From positions 1 through 10,179 of the forward strand of contig CAJZGD010000081.1 in assembly GCA_915275065.1 (NCBI GenBank): DNA of 10,179 nt, read 5' to 3'. This DNA comes from an uncultured Corynebacterium sp. Its GTDB lineage: Bacteria; Actinomycetota; Actinomycetes; Mycobacteriales; Mycobacteriaceae. The notes under the pieces were generated by a model, which was given only the letters and a program-made list of their open reading frames with translations, searched no databases and had not been told where the DNA came from. Made by a program: the position numbers and the translations under genes. Below are positions 1-5,695 of this stretch, one piece after another; position 1 is the first letter of the stretch; every line of letters starts with the position of its first letter.

Positions 1-892
1 GGGGCAGGTCCCGGACCAGGGAATGGCAGGGGGCCTGGTGATCCGGCGATAACGCCACCTTGGCCCAAAACACCGAGGCCAAGAGGAGGGCACAGCCCAC
101 ACCAATCACATACCCCCAGGTGGCGTCGATAAGCGAGGCGAGAGCCCCAAGGCTGATGGCACCTAGCACCAGCCCGGCTTGCGCCGGCCAGAGCCGCCAC
201 CCGAAGGCCGACCACAGGGATAGGCCGGGTCGATCGTCGTGGCCAACATATACGAAGCTCACCACCAGCCACAGGGCTGCCCCATGGCAGAGGGCGGCCG
301 GCAGTGACATGCCCCGGACTAGCGCCATGGGGAAGAGCGCCGCAATCAGGCACACGAGCCCGAAGTATCCTATCGGCATGACCACCCGGGTTGCCGGCCG
401 CAGGAGTCGGCGGCGCACATCGAATTCGAAAAACTGCCACACCCCGCCGCGTCGAGGCGCTACCGCGATTGCCCCAACCCTGCGAAAATGTTTGTACTGC
501 GGCATGTGGGCCACGGTTTTGGGGATAAGTAGGCCGGCCGTGGTTCCGACGCTGACGCCCACCACCGTGAGCGCCAGCGCCACCCAATTGCTGTTGGCCG
601 CGGCGACAAGAACCATGCCCCAGAACGACACCAGGCAGAATCCGAAGGCCAGGCAGCTGGGCAGCAGTTGGCGTGCGGTCAGGGCGATGGGCGGCGTGAC
701 CAGGGCCAACGAATACCGGCGGGTCATGCTGAATGAGATGCCGGTGCATACCAGGAGGGCGAGCAGACATTGCGGCCCGGTTGCCGATTTGGTGAAGAAC
801 ACGCCAGCGTAGAAGGCGATGAGGAATTCGGTGAGCGGCCCAACGCCGTTCGATTCGCGCCCGTAGTGTTGGCGCAGCAAGAGCATGGTCAT
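1..892 (-). CDS. ABC transporter permease, polytopic membrane protein (3'-truncated by window edge)
   Basis: The reading frame opens with ATG at 892-890 and stays open to the left edge, giving about 297 residues with no stop. I see roughly eight hydrophobic segments, at about residues 20-36, 40-56, 75-98, 103-123, 170-191, 197-216, 236-255 and 259-280. They are separated by short basic loops such as the RRxLRP stretch near 160-166. The start overlaps the stop of the upstream ATPase by one base (TAATG), so the two are almost certainly translationally coupled. By context it is the membrane half of an ABC exporter. Nothing in the sequence reveals the substrate. It has no family signature I can name, so 'permease' rests on topology and on coupling to the ATPase. 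The C-terminus lies outside the window. Confidence 0.8.
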   Translation of the reverse strand, partial: MTMLLLRQHYGRESNGVGPLTEFLIAFYAGVFFTKSATGPQCLLALLVCTGISFSMTRRYSLALVTPPIALTARQLLPSCLAFGFCLVSFWGMVLVAAANSNWVALALTVVGVSVGTTAGLLIPKTVAHMPQYKHFRRVGAIAVAPRRGGVWQFFEFDVRRRLLRPATRVVMPIGYFGLVCLIAALFPMALVRGMSLPAALCHGAALWLVVSFVYVGHDDRPGLSLWSAFGWRLWPAQAGLVLGAISLGALASLIDATWGYVIGVGCALLLASVFWAKVALSPDHQAPCHSLVRDLP

Positions 893-1587
893 TATTCACC
901 CCGCCCATCCGCTGCCGTCCCTGCCGCCGGGCTGGTTTCCAACCCGGCTTGCGACCCCAAACCAGGCCCCACCTCTGTGTTCGCCCCGCCCGGATCGGCT
1001 AACCAATCCGCCTGGCAGTCGGTGAATTCGGCCCCGGATAGTTCCATGAGCCGGGTGAAGGGGTCGTCGCCCAGTACCGCGCGGGGCGTGCCCTCCGCCA
1101 CCACCTCCAGGTCGGCCATGACTTCGATTGCGTCACACTGTTCGGCAATGGTGAAGTCCTGGGTGGAGATGGTCACCTGGTGCCCCAGATTGCTGATGCG
1201 GCGCAGTATCCGCAGGATCCGGGCCCGAGAGATCGCGTCCACCATTTCCAGGGGCTCATCAAGATACAGGTGGCGTGCCGGCTTGATGAACACTATGGCC
1301 AGGGCGGTCTTTTTGTAATTACCGGCGGAATAAGTACTGATGGCGCGGGTCGTACCACCGTCGATAGCAAGTTCCTTACACAGGATGGTGGCTCTGCGTT
1401 TCGCTTCGGCGCGTGGCAGCCGATGCATCCTGCCCAGCCGGTGCAGCAGCTCGTGCGCGCTGACTTCGATGGGAATGATGGGGTTGTCGGGGACGAATTG
1501 CGCGGCCCCTGGCGCGTGTTGGGCATAAAGGTTCTTGAGTCGGGTGGTTTTCCCGGAGCCGTTGATGCCGATGAGTCCGGTTATCAC
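892..1587 (-). CDS. ABC transporter ATP-binding protein, short and atypical
   Basis: This 231-residue protein would hydrolyse ATP to drive the coupled permease at the inner face of the membrane. Visible motifs are Walker A GINGSGKTT (7-15), a degenerate signature YSAGN (86-90, in place of LSGGQ), Walker B LYLDEP (107-112) and a D-loop-like EMVD (114-117). The Q-loop position is D34 (FVPDNP), and the usual switch histidine is Q143 (STQD). The C-terminal 40 residues are Gly/Ala-rich and look disordered. The start is GTG at 1587, preceded by a purine-rich site (AAAGAGGA, about 1595-1602). An in-frame TAG at 1605-1603 blocks any longer start. The protein therefore lacks the roughly 25 residues with the A-loop aromatic that normally precede Walker A. 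A possible -10 box, TATAGT, lies on the minus strand at 1632-1637. Assignment to the ABC superfamily is secure; substrate and activity are not. Confidence 0.9.
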   Translation of the reverse strand: MITGLIGINGSGKTTRLKNLYAQHAPGAAQFVPDNPIIPIEVSAHELLHRLGRMHRLPRAEAKRRATILCKELAIDGGTTRAISTYSAGNYKKTALAIVFIKPARHLYLDEPLEMVDAISRARILRILRRISNLGHQVTISTQDFTIAEQCDAIEVMADLEVVAEGTPRAVLGDDPFTRLMELSGAEFTDCQADWLADPGGANTEVGPGLGSQAGLETSPAAGTAADGRGE

Positions 1588-1731
1588 AGGTAGATCCTCT
1601 TTCTAAAAAATATTGTGGCTGGGTGCAGCGTACTATATTTTGATTTCTAACAATTGGTTTCTGGCAGTCGTTGCCCGGGGTTTTTATGGTTGATGCCAGG
1701 TGCAGCGGGAAGTTCACAGGCTGGCTCGGGA

Positions 1732-1747
1732 AAATTCGAGCGAATTT
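1732..1747. promoter_or_regulatory. 16-bp inverted repeat, candidate operator
   Basis: AAATTCG-AG-CGAATTT is a perfect 7-bp inverted repeat around a 2-bp spacer. It lies in the 292-bp region between the divergent ABC operon and the secreted protein gene. Its size and symmetry fit a dimeric repressor site. No regulator gene is present in the window, so the binding protein is unknown. Confidence 0.4.
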
Positions 1748-1776
1748 CGGGAGGATTAGAAGCCTTCTGCCACGAA

Positions 1777-1828
1777 TTATTCAGTAATGCTCTTTATCAT
1801 CATAGGCAGTGATCGGTTCACTGAATAA
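1777..1828. promoter_or_regulatory. 9-bp inverted repeat pair flanking the likely promoter of the first secreted protein
   Basis: TTATTCAGT (1777-1785) and ACTGAATAA (1820-1828) are exact reverse complements separated by 34 bp. A plausible -10 box, TATCAT, lies between them at 1795-1800. This could be a paired operator bracketing the promoter, or a long-loop hairpin in the leader. I place the promoter by position only; I see no good -35 box. Confidence 0.4.
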
Positions 1829-1879
1829 GGAATCGGCTACGCAAAAAACACGCACCTACGACATTGAAGGAGACAAATC

Positions 1880-2422
1880 ATGCGTGCGTTTTCTAAGACA
1901 ACTAAGTTGGCGATCATTGGCGGTTCCCTGGCGGTTGCCCTGGGGACTGGTGCCCTGGCCGCCCACGCCCAAAACGCCACCGATGCGCCCGCGGCGTCCG
2001 CAAGCGCCAGCCAGCTGCCGGGTAAGGACCGCGACAAGGGCAACAAAGACGATAAGGGTCCCGCCGAACTGGCCAAGAAGCTGGGCGTGAGCGAGGACAA
2101 GTTGAAGGAGGCCATGGATTCGCTGCGTTCCGAGGGCTCCGGCGAGCAGAAGGGCGAGCGCCCCGATAAGTCCGCCATGGACCAGAAGCTTGCTACCGCC
2201 CTGGGCGTTGATGTTTCCAAGGTGGAGCAGGCCATGTCCGAGATGCACAGCGGGCGTGAGGCGGAGCACCGCACCGAGTTGTCGTCCCGCCTCGACGAGG
2301 CAGTGTCCAAGGGCACCTTGTCGTCGTCCGATAAGGATTCCGTGCTGAAGGCGTTTGACGCCGGTGTCCTTGGCGGTGGCCCTGGCGGCGGCCACGGTGG
2401 CCCGGCGCGCGCTGCTCAGTAA
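1880..2422 (+). CDS. Small secreted Ala/Lys-rich protein with helical repeats
   Basis: This is a 180-residue exported protein. Residues 1-30 form a signal peptide: basic start RAFSKTTK, hydrophobic core 10-27, then AHA before Gln31 as a type I cleavage site. Residues 46-61 are very charged (Lys/Asp). Two similar helical units follow, ELAKKLGVSEDKLKEAM (63-79) and KLATALGVDVSKVEQAM (103-119), both of the pattern LAxxLGVxxxKxxxAM. A C-terminal unit (134-165) contains LDEAVSKGTLSSSDKDSVLK, then a Gly-rich tail. The C-terminal unit matches the protein at 3918-4343, so the two are paralogues. The start is supported by AAGGAG at 1867-1872, seven bases before ATG. I do not recognise the function; it has no cysteine after the signal and no enzyme motif. 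An extracytoplasmic binding or envelope-associated role is only a guess. Confidence 0.85.
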   Translation: MRAFSKTTKLAIIGGSLAVALGTGALAAHAQNATDAPAASASASQLPGKDRDKGNKDDKGPAELAKKLGVSEDKLKEAMDSLRSEGSGEQKGERPDKSAMDQKLATALGVDVSKVEQAMSEMHSGREAEHRTELSSRLDEAVSKGTLSSSDKDSVLKAFDAGVLGGGPGGGHGGPARAAQ

Positions 2423-2428
2423 TCAGTT

Positions 2429-2459
2429 CCCCCCGCTTTACGACGCCGCAAGCGGGGGA
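2429..2459 (+). terminator. Hairpin terminator after the first secreted protein
   Basis: CCCCCGCTT (2430-2438) pairs perfectly with AAGCGGGGG (2450-2458) across an 11-base loop, seven bases after the TAA stop. No run of T follows, so it is a strong hairpin but not a textbook intrinsic terminator. Confidence 0.6.
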
Positions 2460-2519
2460 CCCCATCACCTCACACTCACACCCCGTCTGGTTGGCTTCAT
2501 TCGGTTAGTTGTGATTTTG

Positions 2520-2586
2520 TGTGTGCTGCGATATCTGGGTTTTGGGCCGCCTCCAGGGCCCGTTTTACTCAATATCGCAGCACACA
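2520..2586. repeat. Hairpin repeat unit, copy 1
   Basis: The arms TGTGTGCTGCGATAT (2520-2534) and ATATCGCAGCACACA (2572-2586) are perfect 15-bp inverted repeats around a 37-base interior. The interior holds a second stem: GGGCC (2544-2548) with GGCCC (2557-2561) and an 8-base loop. No ORF with credible coding character occupies it. It could be a small palindromic or MITE-like element, or the DNA of a structured RNA. Confidence 0.85.
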
Positions 2587-2590
2587 TCTT

Positions 2591-2603
2591 CCGGGAGTTG
2601 GGG
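2591..2603 (+). repeat. 13-bp direct repeat, copy A
   Basis: CCGGGAGTTGGGG occurs here, four bases after hairpin copy 1. It recurs exactly at 2777-2789 after hairpin copy 2, at a distance of 26 bases. The repeat family therefore extends beyond the hairpin arms. Confidence 0.7.
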
Positions 2604-2687
2604 TGGGGGTGCGGTGTATCGAATTAGTTGGTGGGGTATGTCACGTTCAAGGTTGGGTGTTTAGGGCCCAGGACATCTGACGAGTAC

Positions 2688-2750
2688 TGTGCTGCGATAT
2701 TGCCTGTTTTGGGCTTGGATTCGGCCTCTCGGGTGAGATATCGCAGCACA
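2688..2750. repeat. Hairpin repeat unit, copy 2
   Basis: The arms TGTGCTGCGATAT (2688-2700) and ATATCGCAGCACA (2738-2750) are a perfect 13-bp inverted repeat. The interior differs strongly from copies 1 and 3, yet still offers an inner stem: GGGCT (2711-2715) with GGCCT (2723-2727), using G-U pairs on the plus strand. TCTGACGAGTA (2676-2686), next to the left arm, recurs with one change beside copy 3. Confidence 0.85.
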
Positions 2751-2776
2751 CACCCCGGCCGCGGGGCTAGGGATGT

Positions 2777-2789
2777 CCGGGAGTTGGGG
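2777..2789 (+). repeat. 13-bp direct repeat, copy B
   Basis: This is an exact second copy of CCGGGAGTTGGGG, lying between hairpin copies 2 and 3. Confidence 0.7.
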
Positions 2790-2817
2790 CCTCCCGTCCG
2801 ATTTGGGTCGTCTGACA

Positions 2818-2891
2818 AGTAGTGTGCTGCGATATCTGGATTCTTAGGTCTCCTCCAGGGCCTGTTTTGCTTGATATCGCAGCACACTACT
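2818..2891. repeat. Hairpin repeat unit, copy 3 (19-bp perfect arms)
   Basis: AGTAGTGTGCTGCGATATC (2818-2836) and GATATCGCAGCACACTACT (2873-2891) form a perfect 19-bp inverted repeat, the longest of the three. The inner stem is AGGTC (2846-2850) with GGCCT (2859-2863) around an 8-base loop, TCCTCCAG, which nearly matches the loop of copy 1 (GCCTCCAG). The left arm begins inside TCTGACAAGTA (2811-2821), the partner of the 11-mer beside copy 2. Confidence 0.85.
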
Positions 2892-3038
2892 CGTGGCCCC
2901 GGATCCCAGGGTGGGGTGAGGATGTTGTCCCACGCGCCTGGGGGAGCGTCGCAAAGCAACATGGGCCACATGCGCATCACCAGTAACAGCGAACTGCATG
3001 CGCAATTCACGTCATATTATGATTGGGTGCAATGAAAA

Positions 3039-3656
3039 TTAGGAAGCCAGTGCTTCTGCGATGGGAGTGTCCCCACCGGACATAGTGATAACCTTGCCCA
3101 CGGTCTCTGGGATCGTAATGATCGCAGCCAGGGTTGCGGCCACATCATCCATGCTATTGCCGCGGGGCTCTGCCACATCCACGGCGATGCGACCTGTGCC
3201 TGGGGTCTCCTCCAGGGGGCCCGGCTGCAAGATTGTGTAGTCCAGGTCGCTGTGGTGGACCAGCCAGTGGTCGGCAAAGAACTTCGCGATGTAGTAATCC
3301 GACAGTTCCGCCAGGAATCCTTCGTTCCACCGCTCCGGCTGCAACGCATACACCGTGCTCAACATGACAAACCGGGGCACCCCGGCTGCCTTGGCCGCCT
3401 GGATCAGTTTGACCGCGCCAAACGCATCCACCTGCAACAAATTCTTCCCCCGCGACCCGGCAGTGAAATAGATGACATCCGGTTGCACGGACTTCACCGC
3501 CTCGGTGATCTCCGGTAGTGGGGCGGTCAGGTCGAGTGCCACCGCATTGGGGGCCTCCGCGTTCCGCACGCCGGCGTACACCGTGTGGGATTCGGAGAGT
3601 AACGCCATGAGTTTGGTGCCAACACGACCGTTAGCACCAACAATAAGAATCTTCAT
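3039..3656 (-). CDS. NAD(P)-binding SDR/NmrA-like epimerase-dehydratase family protein
   Basis: This is a 205-residue cytoplasmic Rossmann-fold protein of the atypical short-chain dehydrogenase type (NAD(P)H-binding, YwnB/YhfK-like). Seen in the sequence are the N-terminal dinucleotide motif GANGRVG (7-13), LST (99-101) at the usual catalytic Ser position, YYIAK (121-125) fitting YxxxK, and the TILQPGPL stretch (141-148) typical of this group. The likely role is NAD(P)H-dependent reduction or sensing of a small molecule; no substrate can be read. I chose ATG at 3656 because it places the Rossmann strand at the N-terminus. A TTG at 3680 in the same frame would add eight residues. Neither start has a good ribosome binding site. 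A -10-like TATACA about 14 bases before the ATG suggests a very short leader. The gene stands alone. Confidence 0.85.
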   Translation of the reverse strand: MKILIVGANGRVGTKLMALLSESHTVYAGVRNAEAPNAVALDLTAPLPEITEAVKSVQPDVIYFTAGSRGKNLLQVDAFGAVKLIQAAKAAGVPRFVMLSTVYALQPERWNEGFLAELSDYYIAKFFADHWLVHHSDLDYTILQPGPLEETPGTGRIAVDVAEPRGNSMDDVAATLAAIITIPETVGKVITMSGGDTPIAEALAS

Positions 3657-3917
3657 GCGGACTAAGTGTATAGATTGCAATAACCCTTGGGGAGAGCGCC
3701 ACCCCGAAAACGGGCAAGCAGATGTTCTAGGAATGGCGTTCCCCGGGTTCTCACAGAGAGCTCGAATCCGCTTTTCAGCATCGCTCAGGAAATTAAAAGT
3801 AAACCTTGCGGCTTACAGAAGGTCGTTTCCATTTTCCGCCCAGTCATGCCGCTTAACCTTGTTATTAATGTTCTTAAGAGCCCACATGCTCCACCGATGA
3901 TTTTAAGGAGATTCCTA
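3657..3917. other. Intergenic region with possible alternative hairpins in the leader of the second secreted protein
   Basis: This region separates the divergent SDR and secreted-protein genes. Two short stems compete for the same C run: GGGG (3689-3692) with CCCC (3702-3705), or CCCG (3703-3706) with CGGG (3711-3714) around AAAA. The first may lie in the leader of the plus-strand gene or in the promoter of the minus-strand gene. A possible -10, TATTAA, lies upstream of the plus gene near 3863. No known riboswitch consensus fits. Confidence 0.35.
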
Positions 3918-4343
3918 ATGCGTACCCTCTTCGCTAATAAGAAACTCGTTCTTGCTGGTAGCTTCGCTGCCCTCGTTCTCGGTGTCGGCGCTACCACCGC
4001 CTATGCGCAATACGCTGCAACAAGCAGCGAATCCCCCGTGGCGGCAACCAGTCTCCAGCCCGCTCGCGCCACCGAATTATCCGGCTTGGGAGTCACCGCC
4101 GATATTCCGTCCGAGCAGCTGCAAACGGCCGACCCCACCAACACCGCCCAACGCGCCGAACTCGTGAAACAGCTGGATAGGGCGATAGCCGCCGGTGTGA
4201 TATCCCCGGCCGGCAAGGATCGAGTGCTCAAGGAGTTCGACGAGGGCACGCTGATCCTCGGGCCCACCAACCCCGCTACCGGGCAAGCCACTAGCCCGCA
4301 ACAAAGCACCCCTACCTCTAGCGATTACCTCGACGCGGCATAG
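3918..4343 (+). CDS. Small secreted protein, paralogue of the one at 1880-2422
   Basis: This is a 141-residue exported protein. Signal peptide 1-30: basic start RTLFANKK, hydrophobic core 10-27, then AYA before Gln31, the same cleavage position as in its paralogue. The middle (31-78) is Ala/Ser/Thr/Pro-rich. Residues 81-115 contain LDRAIAAGVISPAGKDRVLK followed by EFDEGTLILG. Aligned with the paralogue this gives LDxA(V/I)xxG(T/V)(L/I)SxxxKDxVLKxFDxGxL. The tail is Thr/Ser/Pro/Gln-rich. The two LAxxLGV helical units of the paralogue are missing. The frame is open further upstream, but ATG at 3918 has AAGGAG at 3905-3910 and begins exactly at the signal peptide. It converges on the lipase gene and shares a terminator with it. 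Function unknown; it has no cysteines and no enzyme motif. Confidence 0.85.
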   Translation: MRTLFANKKLVLAGSFAALVLGVGATTAYAQYAATSSESPVAATSLQPARATELSGLGVTADIPSEQLQTADPTNTAQRAELVKQLDRAIAAGVISPAGKDRVLKEFDEGTLILGPTNPATGQATSPQQSTPTSSDYLDAA

Positions 4344-4385
4344 CCCCTCGCTTGTCGACGCCCTACAGTGACGAGCGAGGGCTTT
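4344..4385. terminator. Bidirectional hairpin terminator between convergent genes
   Basis: CTCGCTTGTC (4347-4356) pairs with GACGAGCGAG (4370-4379), with one G-U pair, and short GC extensions continue outward. A short T run follows on the plus strand (CTTTG). The lipase stop codon (4363-4365) lies in the loop, so the hairpin can serve both convergent genes. Confidence 0.65.
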
Positions 4386-5616
4386 GATAATTGCCGCAAT
4401 CATTCCGCGCCGGCTCGCCCCGGAACCGGGCCAGTAAATACTCCATGGAGGGCTGAATATCCTCCCAGCTCGACAGGGCGTGATTAATACCCGAATTGAT
4501 CGTGGGGGTCACCCGCGGCAGCGCTGATTGCGTCGCCGACACCGTAGCCCCGGCCCGACAATACTTATCGGCCAGGCGAGTGACCTGATTCGTGGGAATA
4601 ATATCGTCAGATCGGCCGGTCATCATAAAAATTGGGGTGCGTGGCGGCTTTTTCCCCAGGCTATTGCGTTTCAAAGTTTCCGCAATCACCGGCTCCTGCT
4701 GTACTACCTCCTTGAACGTGACGCCGGTCTTCGTAAACACATTCGACTTCATAAACCCGTACTTTCCCACCGAATCAATCACGCAACTCGTGGCAACCGT
4801 CTGTAAATATCGGTGCCCCGCATCCGACACGTGCCGATCCACCGCCGCCCGAAACTGGGCGTCGCGTGCCGAAAACCCATTGATGGCCATCCCCAGCACC
4901 CCGCTGATCGACGACCCATCCACCGTGGTGAACACCTCAAACAAATCCGCCGGTGGTGCCCCCGCATAGGTTCCCACCAGTCGCACATCCGGGGCGTACT
5001 CCTCCGCCAGCTCCGCGGCCGCCGCCACGGCGCCCCCACCCTGCGAATACCCGTGCAACCCCACCGGGGAATCCAGCGGCGCCTTCGCCACCCGCAGGCC
5101 CGCCCGGGCCGCATCCAATACCGCGTGTGCCTCTTCCGCCGCATTCACATATGTGTGAATCCCCGGCGTGCCCAACCCAATATAGTCAGTGACAATCACC
5201 CGCAGCCCTAGCGACGCCGCATAATACTGGATCGGTAGCTCGTAATTCACCGACATTGCCGTCGGGGACACCGCCCCCACTAGCCACGGCCCTTTTGATG
5301 GGGCGCACATGTCTCCCTGGCCGCGCGTCCCCGGCGCGAACACCACGGTTCCTACCGCCGGCCGGTCGGGTTCGATCACATACCCGGATACCGCCACCGG
5401 TTTTCCGTCCTGGTCGGTGGATGTGTACAGCATTTTTGTGGCCCGGGTGTTGCTGATCGGTTCGGTGCGCAGGACCGTGCCTGGGGTCTGAGGCTGGGTG
5501 GAAAACTGTGCGGGAGGTTGATAAAAATCATCATTTTCGGCAGTCGCAGTGGTGGGGAACAGGGCTGAGACGGCGAGGAAGATGATGGACCATACGCACA
5601 TAGTTTTCTTTGCCAT
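4363..5616 (-). CDS. Secretory lipase/esterase (LIP family, alpha/beta hydrolase)
   Basis: This 417-residue exported serine hydrolase probably cleaves ester bonds of lipids or short acyl esters outside the membrane. Signal peptide 1-26: MAKK start, hydrophobic core 8-20, then ATA before Glu27. The nucleophile elbow is GYSQGG with Ser191. The likely acid is Asp337 in GRSDDIIP, and the likely base is His379 in INHALS. VTDYIGLG (142-149) and VVFAPGTRGQGDMC (91-104) are typical of the secretory lipase family known from actinobacteria and Candida (Pfam LIP). Cys104, 278, 353 and 407 may form disulfides. There is no ribosome binding site before ATG at 5616. TACAAT on the minus strand (5625-5630) lies eight bases upstream, fitting a leaderless transcript. 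mutY lies 73 bases upstream on the same strand, but a hairpin and this promoter suggest independent transcription. Confidence 0.92.
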   Translation of the reverse strand: MAKKTMCVWSIIFLAVSALFPTTATAENDDFYQPPAQFSTQPQTPGTVLRTEPISNTRATKMLYTSTDQDGKPVAVSGYVIEPDRPAVGTVVFAPGTRGQGDMCAPSKGPWLVGAVSPTAMSVNYELPIQYYAASLGLRVIVTDYIGLGTPGIHTYVNAAEEAHAVLDAARAGLRVAKAPLDSPVGLHGYSQGGGAVAAAAELAEEYAPDVRLVGTYAGAPPADLFEVFTTVDGSSISGVLGMAINGFSARDAQFRAAVDRHVSDAGHRYLQTVATSCVIDSVGKYGFMKSNVFTKTGVTFKEVVQQEPVIAETLKRNSLGKKPPRTPIFMMTGRSDDIIPTNQVTRLADKYCRAGATVSATQSALPRVTPTINSGINHALSSWEDIQPSMEYLLARFRGEPARNDCGNYQSPRSSL

Positions 5617-5624
5617 GGTGGCTT

Positions 5625-5630
5625 ATTGTA
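5625..5630 (-). promoter_or_regulatory. Candidate -10 box of the lipase gene (leaderless)
   Basis: TACAAT on the minus strand ends eight bases before the ATG at 5616. No Shine-Dalgarno sequence is present, so transcription starting at or near the A of ATG is the simplest reading. No clear -35 box is visible. Confidence 0.4.
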
Positions 5631-5676
5631 GAGGGTTATAAGCGTGGTAAGCCAGTCCGGGTGGTGATTTTGGGTG

Positions 5677-5695
5677 GGCTAGCTGGGGGCTAGCC
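5677..5695 (-). terminator. Perfect 7-bp hairpin overlapping the mutY stop
   Basis: GGCTAGC and GCTAGCC flank a 5-base loop, and the stem overlaps the TAG stop of mutY (5692-5690). No T tract follows on the minus strand, so it may be a weak or Rho-assisted end, or only a palindrome. Confidence 0.4.

Larger units (their letters stand above)
2423..3038. other. Gene-free region carrying the hairpin array
   Basis: These 616 bases separate the first secreted protein from the SDR gene. They hold the terminator hairpin, the three hairpin units and two copies of a 13-mer. A weak inverted repeat, TGCGCAT (2971-2977) with ATGCGCA (2998-3004), lies near the right end and could form a stem downstream of the SDR gene on the minus strand. 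Frames that are open here encode repeat-derived peptides and have no ribosome binding site. I see no tRNA, integrase or transposase. Confidence 0.7.

Noticed and set aside
60..812. 250-codon plus-strand frame at the left end
   Set aside because: It is antisense to the permease. The product is Arg/Thr/Pro-rich and featureless, while the minus frame is a clear membrane protein coupled to the ATPase.
2592..2613. G-rich run resembling a G-quadruplex
   Set aside because: Only three nearby runs of three or more G occur; the next is too far for a compact quadruplex.
2520..2891. CRISPR array
   Set aside because: The repeats are long inverted hairpins with unequal spacing of 166 and 135 bp, not short direct repeats with regular spacers, and no cas gene is present.
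2624..3010. 128-codon minus-strand frame across the hairpin array
   Set aside because: Its peptide merely reflects the repeats (IAAHYLSDD and IAAQYSSDV recur), it has no ribosome binding site, and its composition is unlike real genes here.
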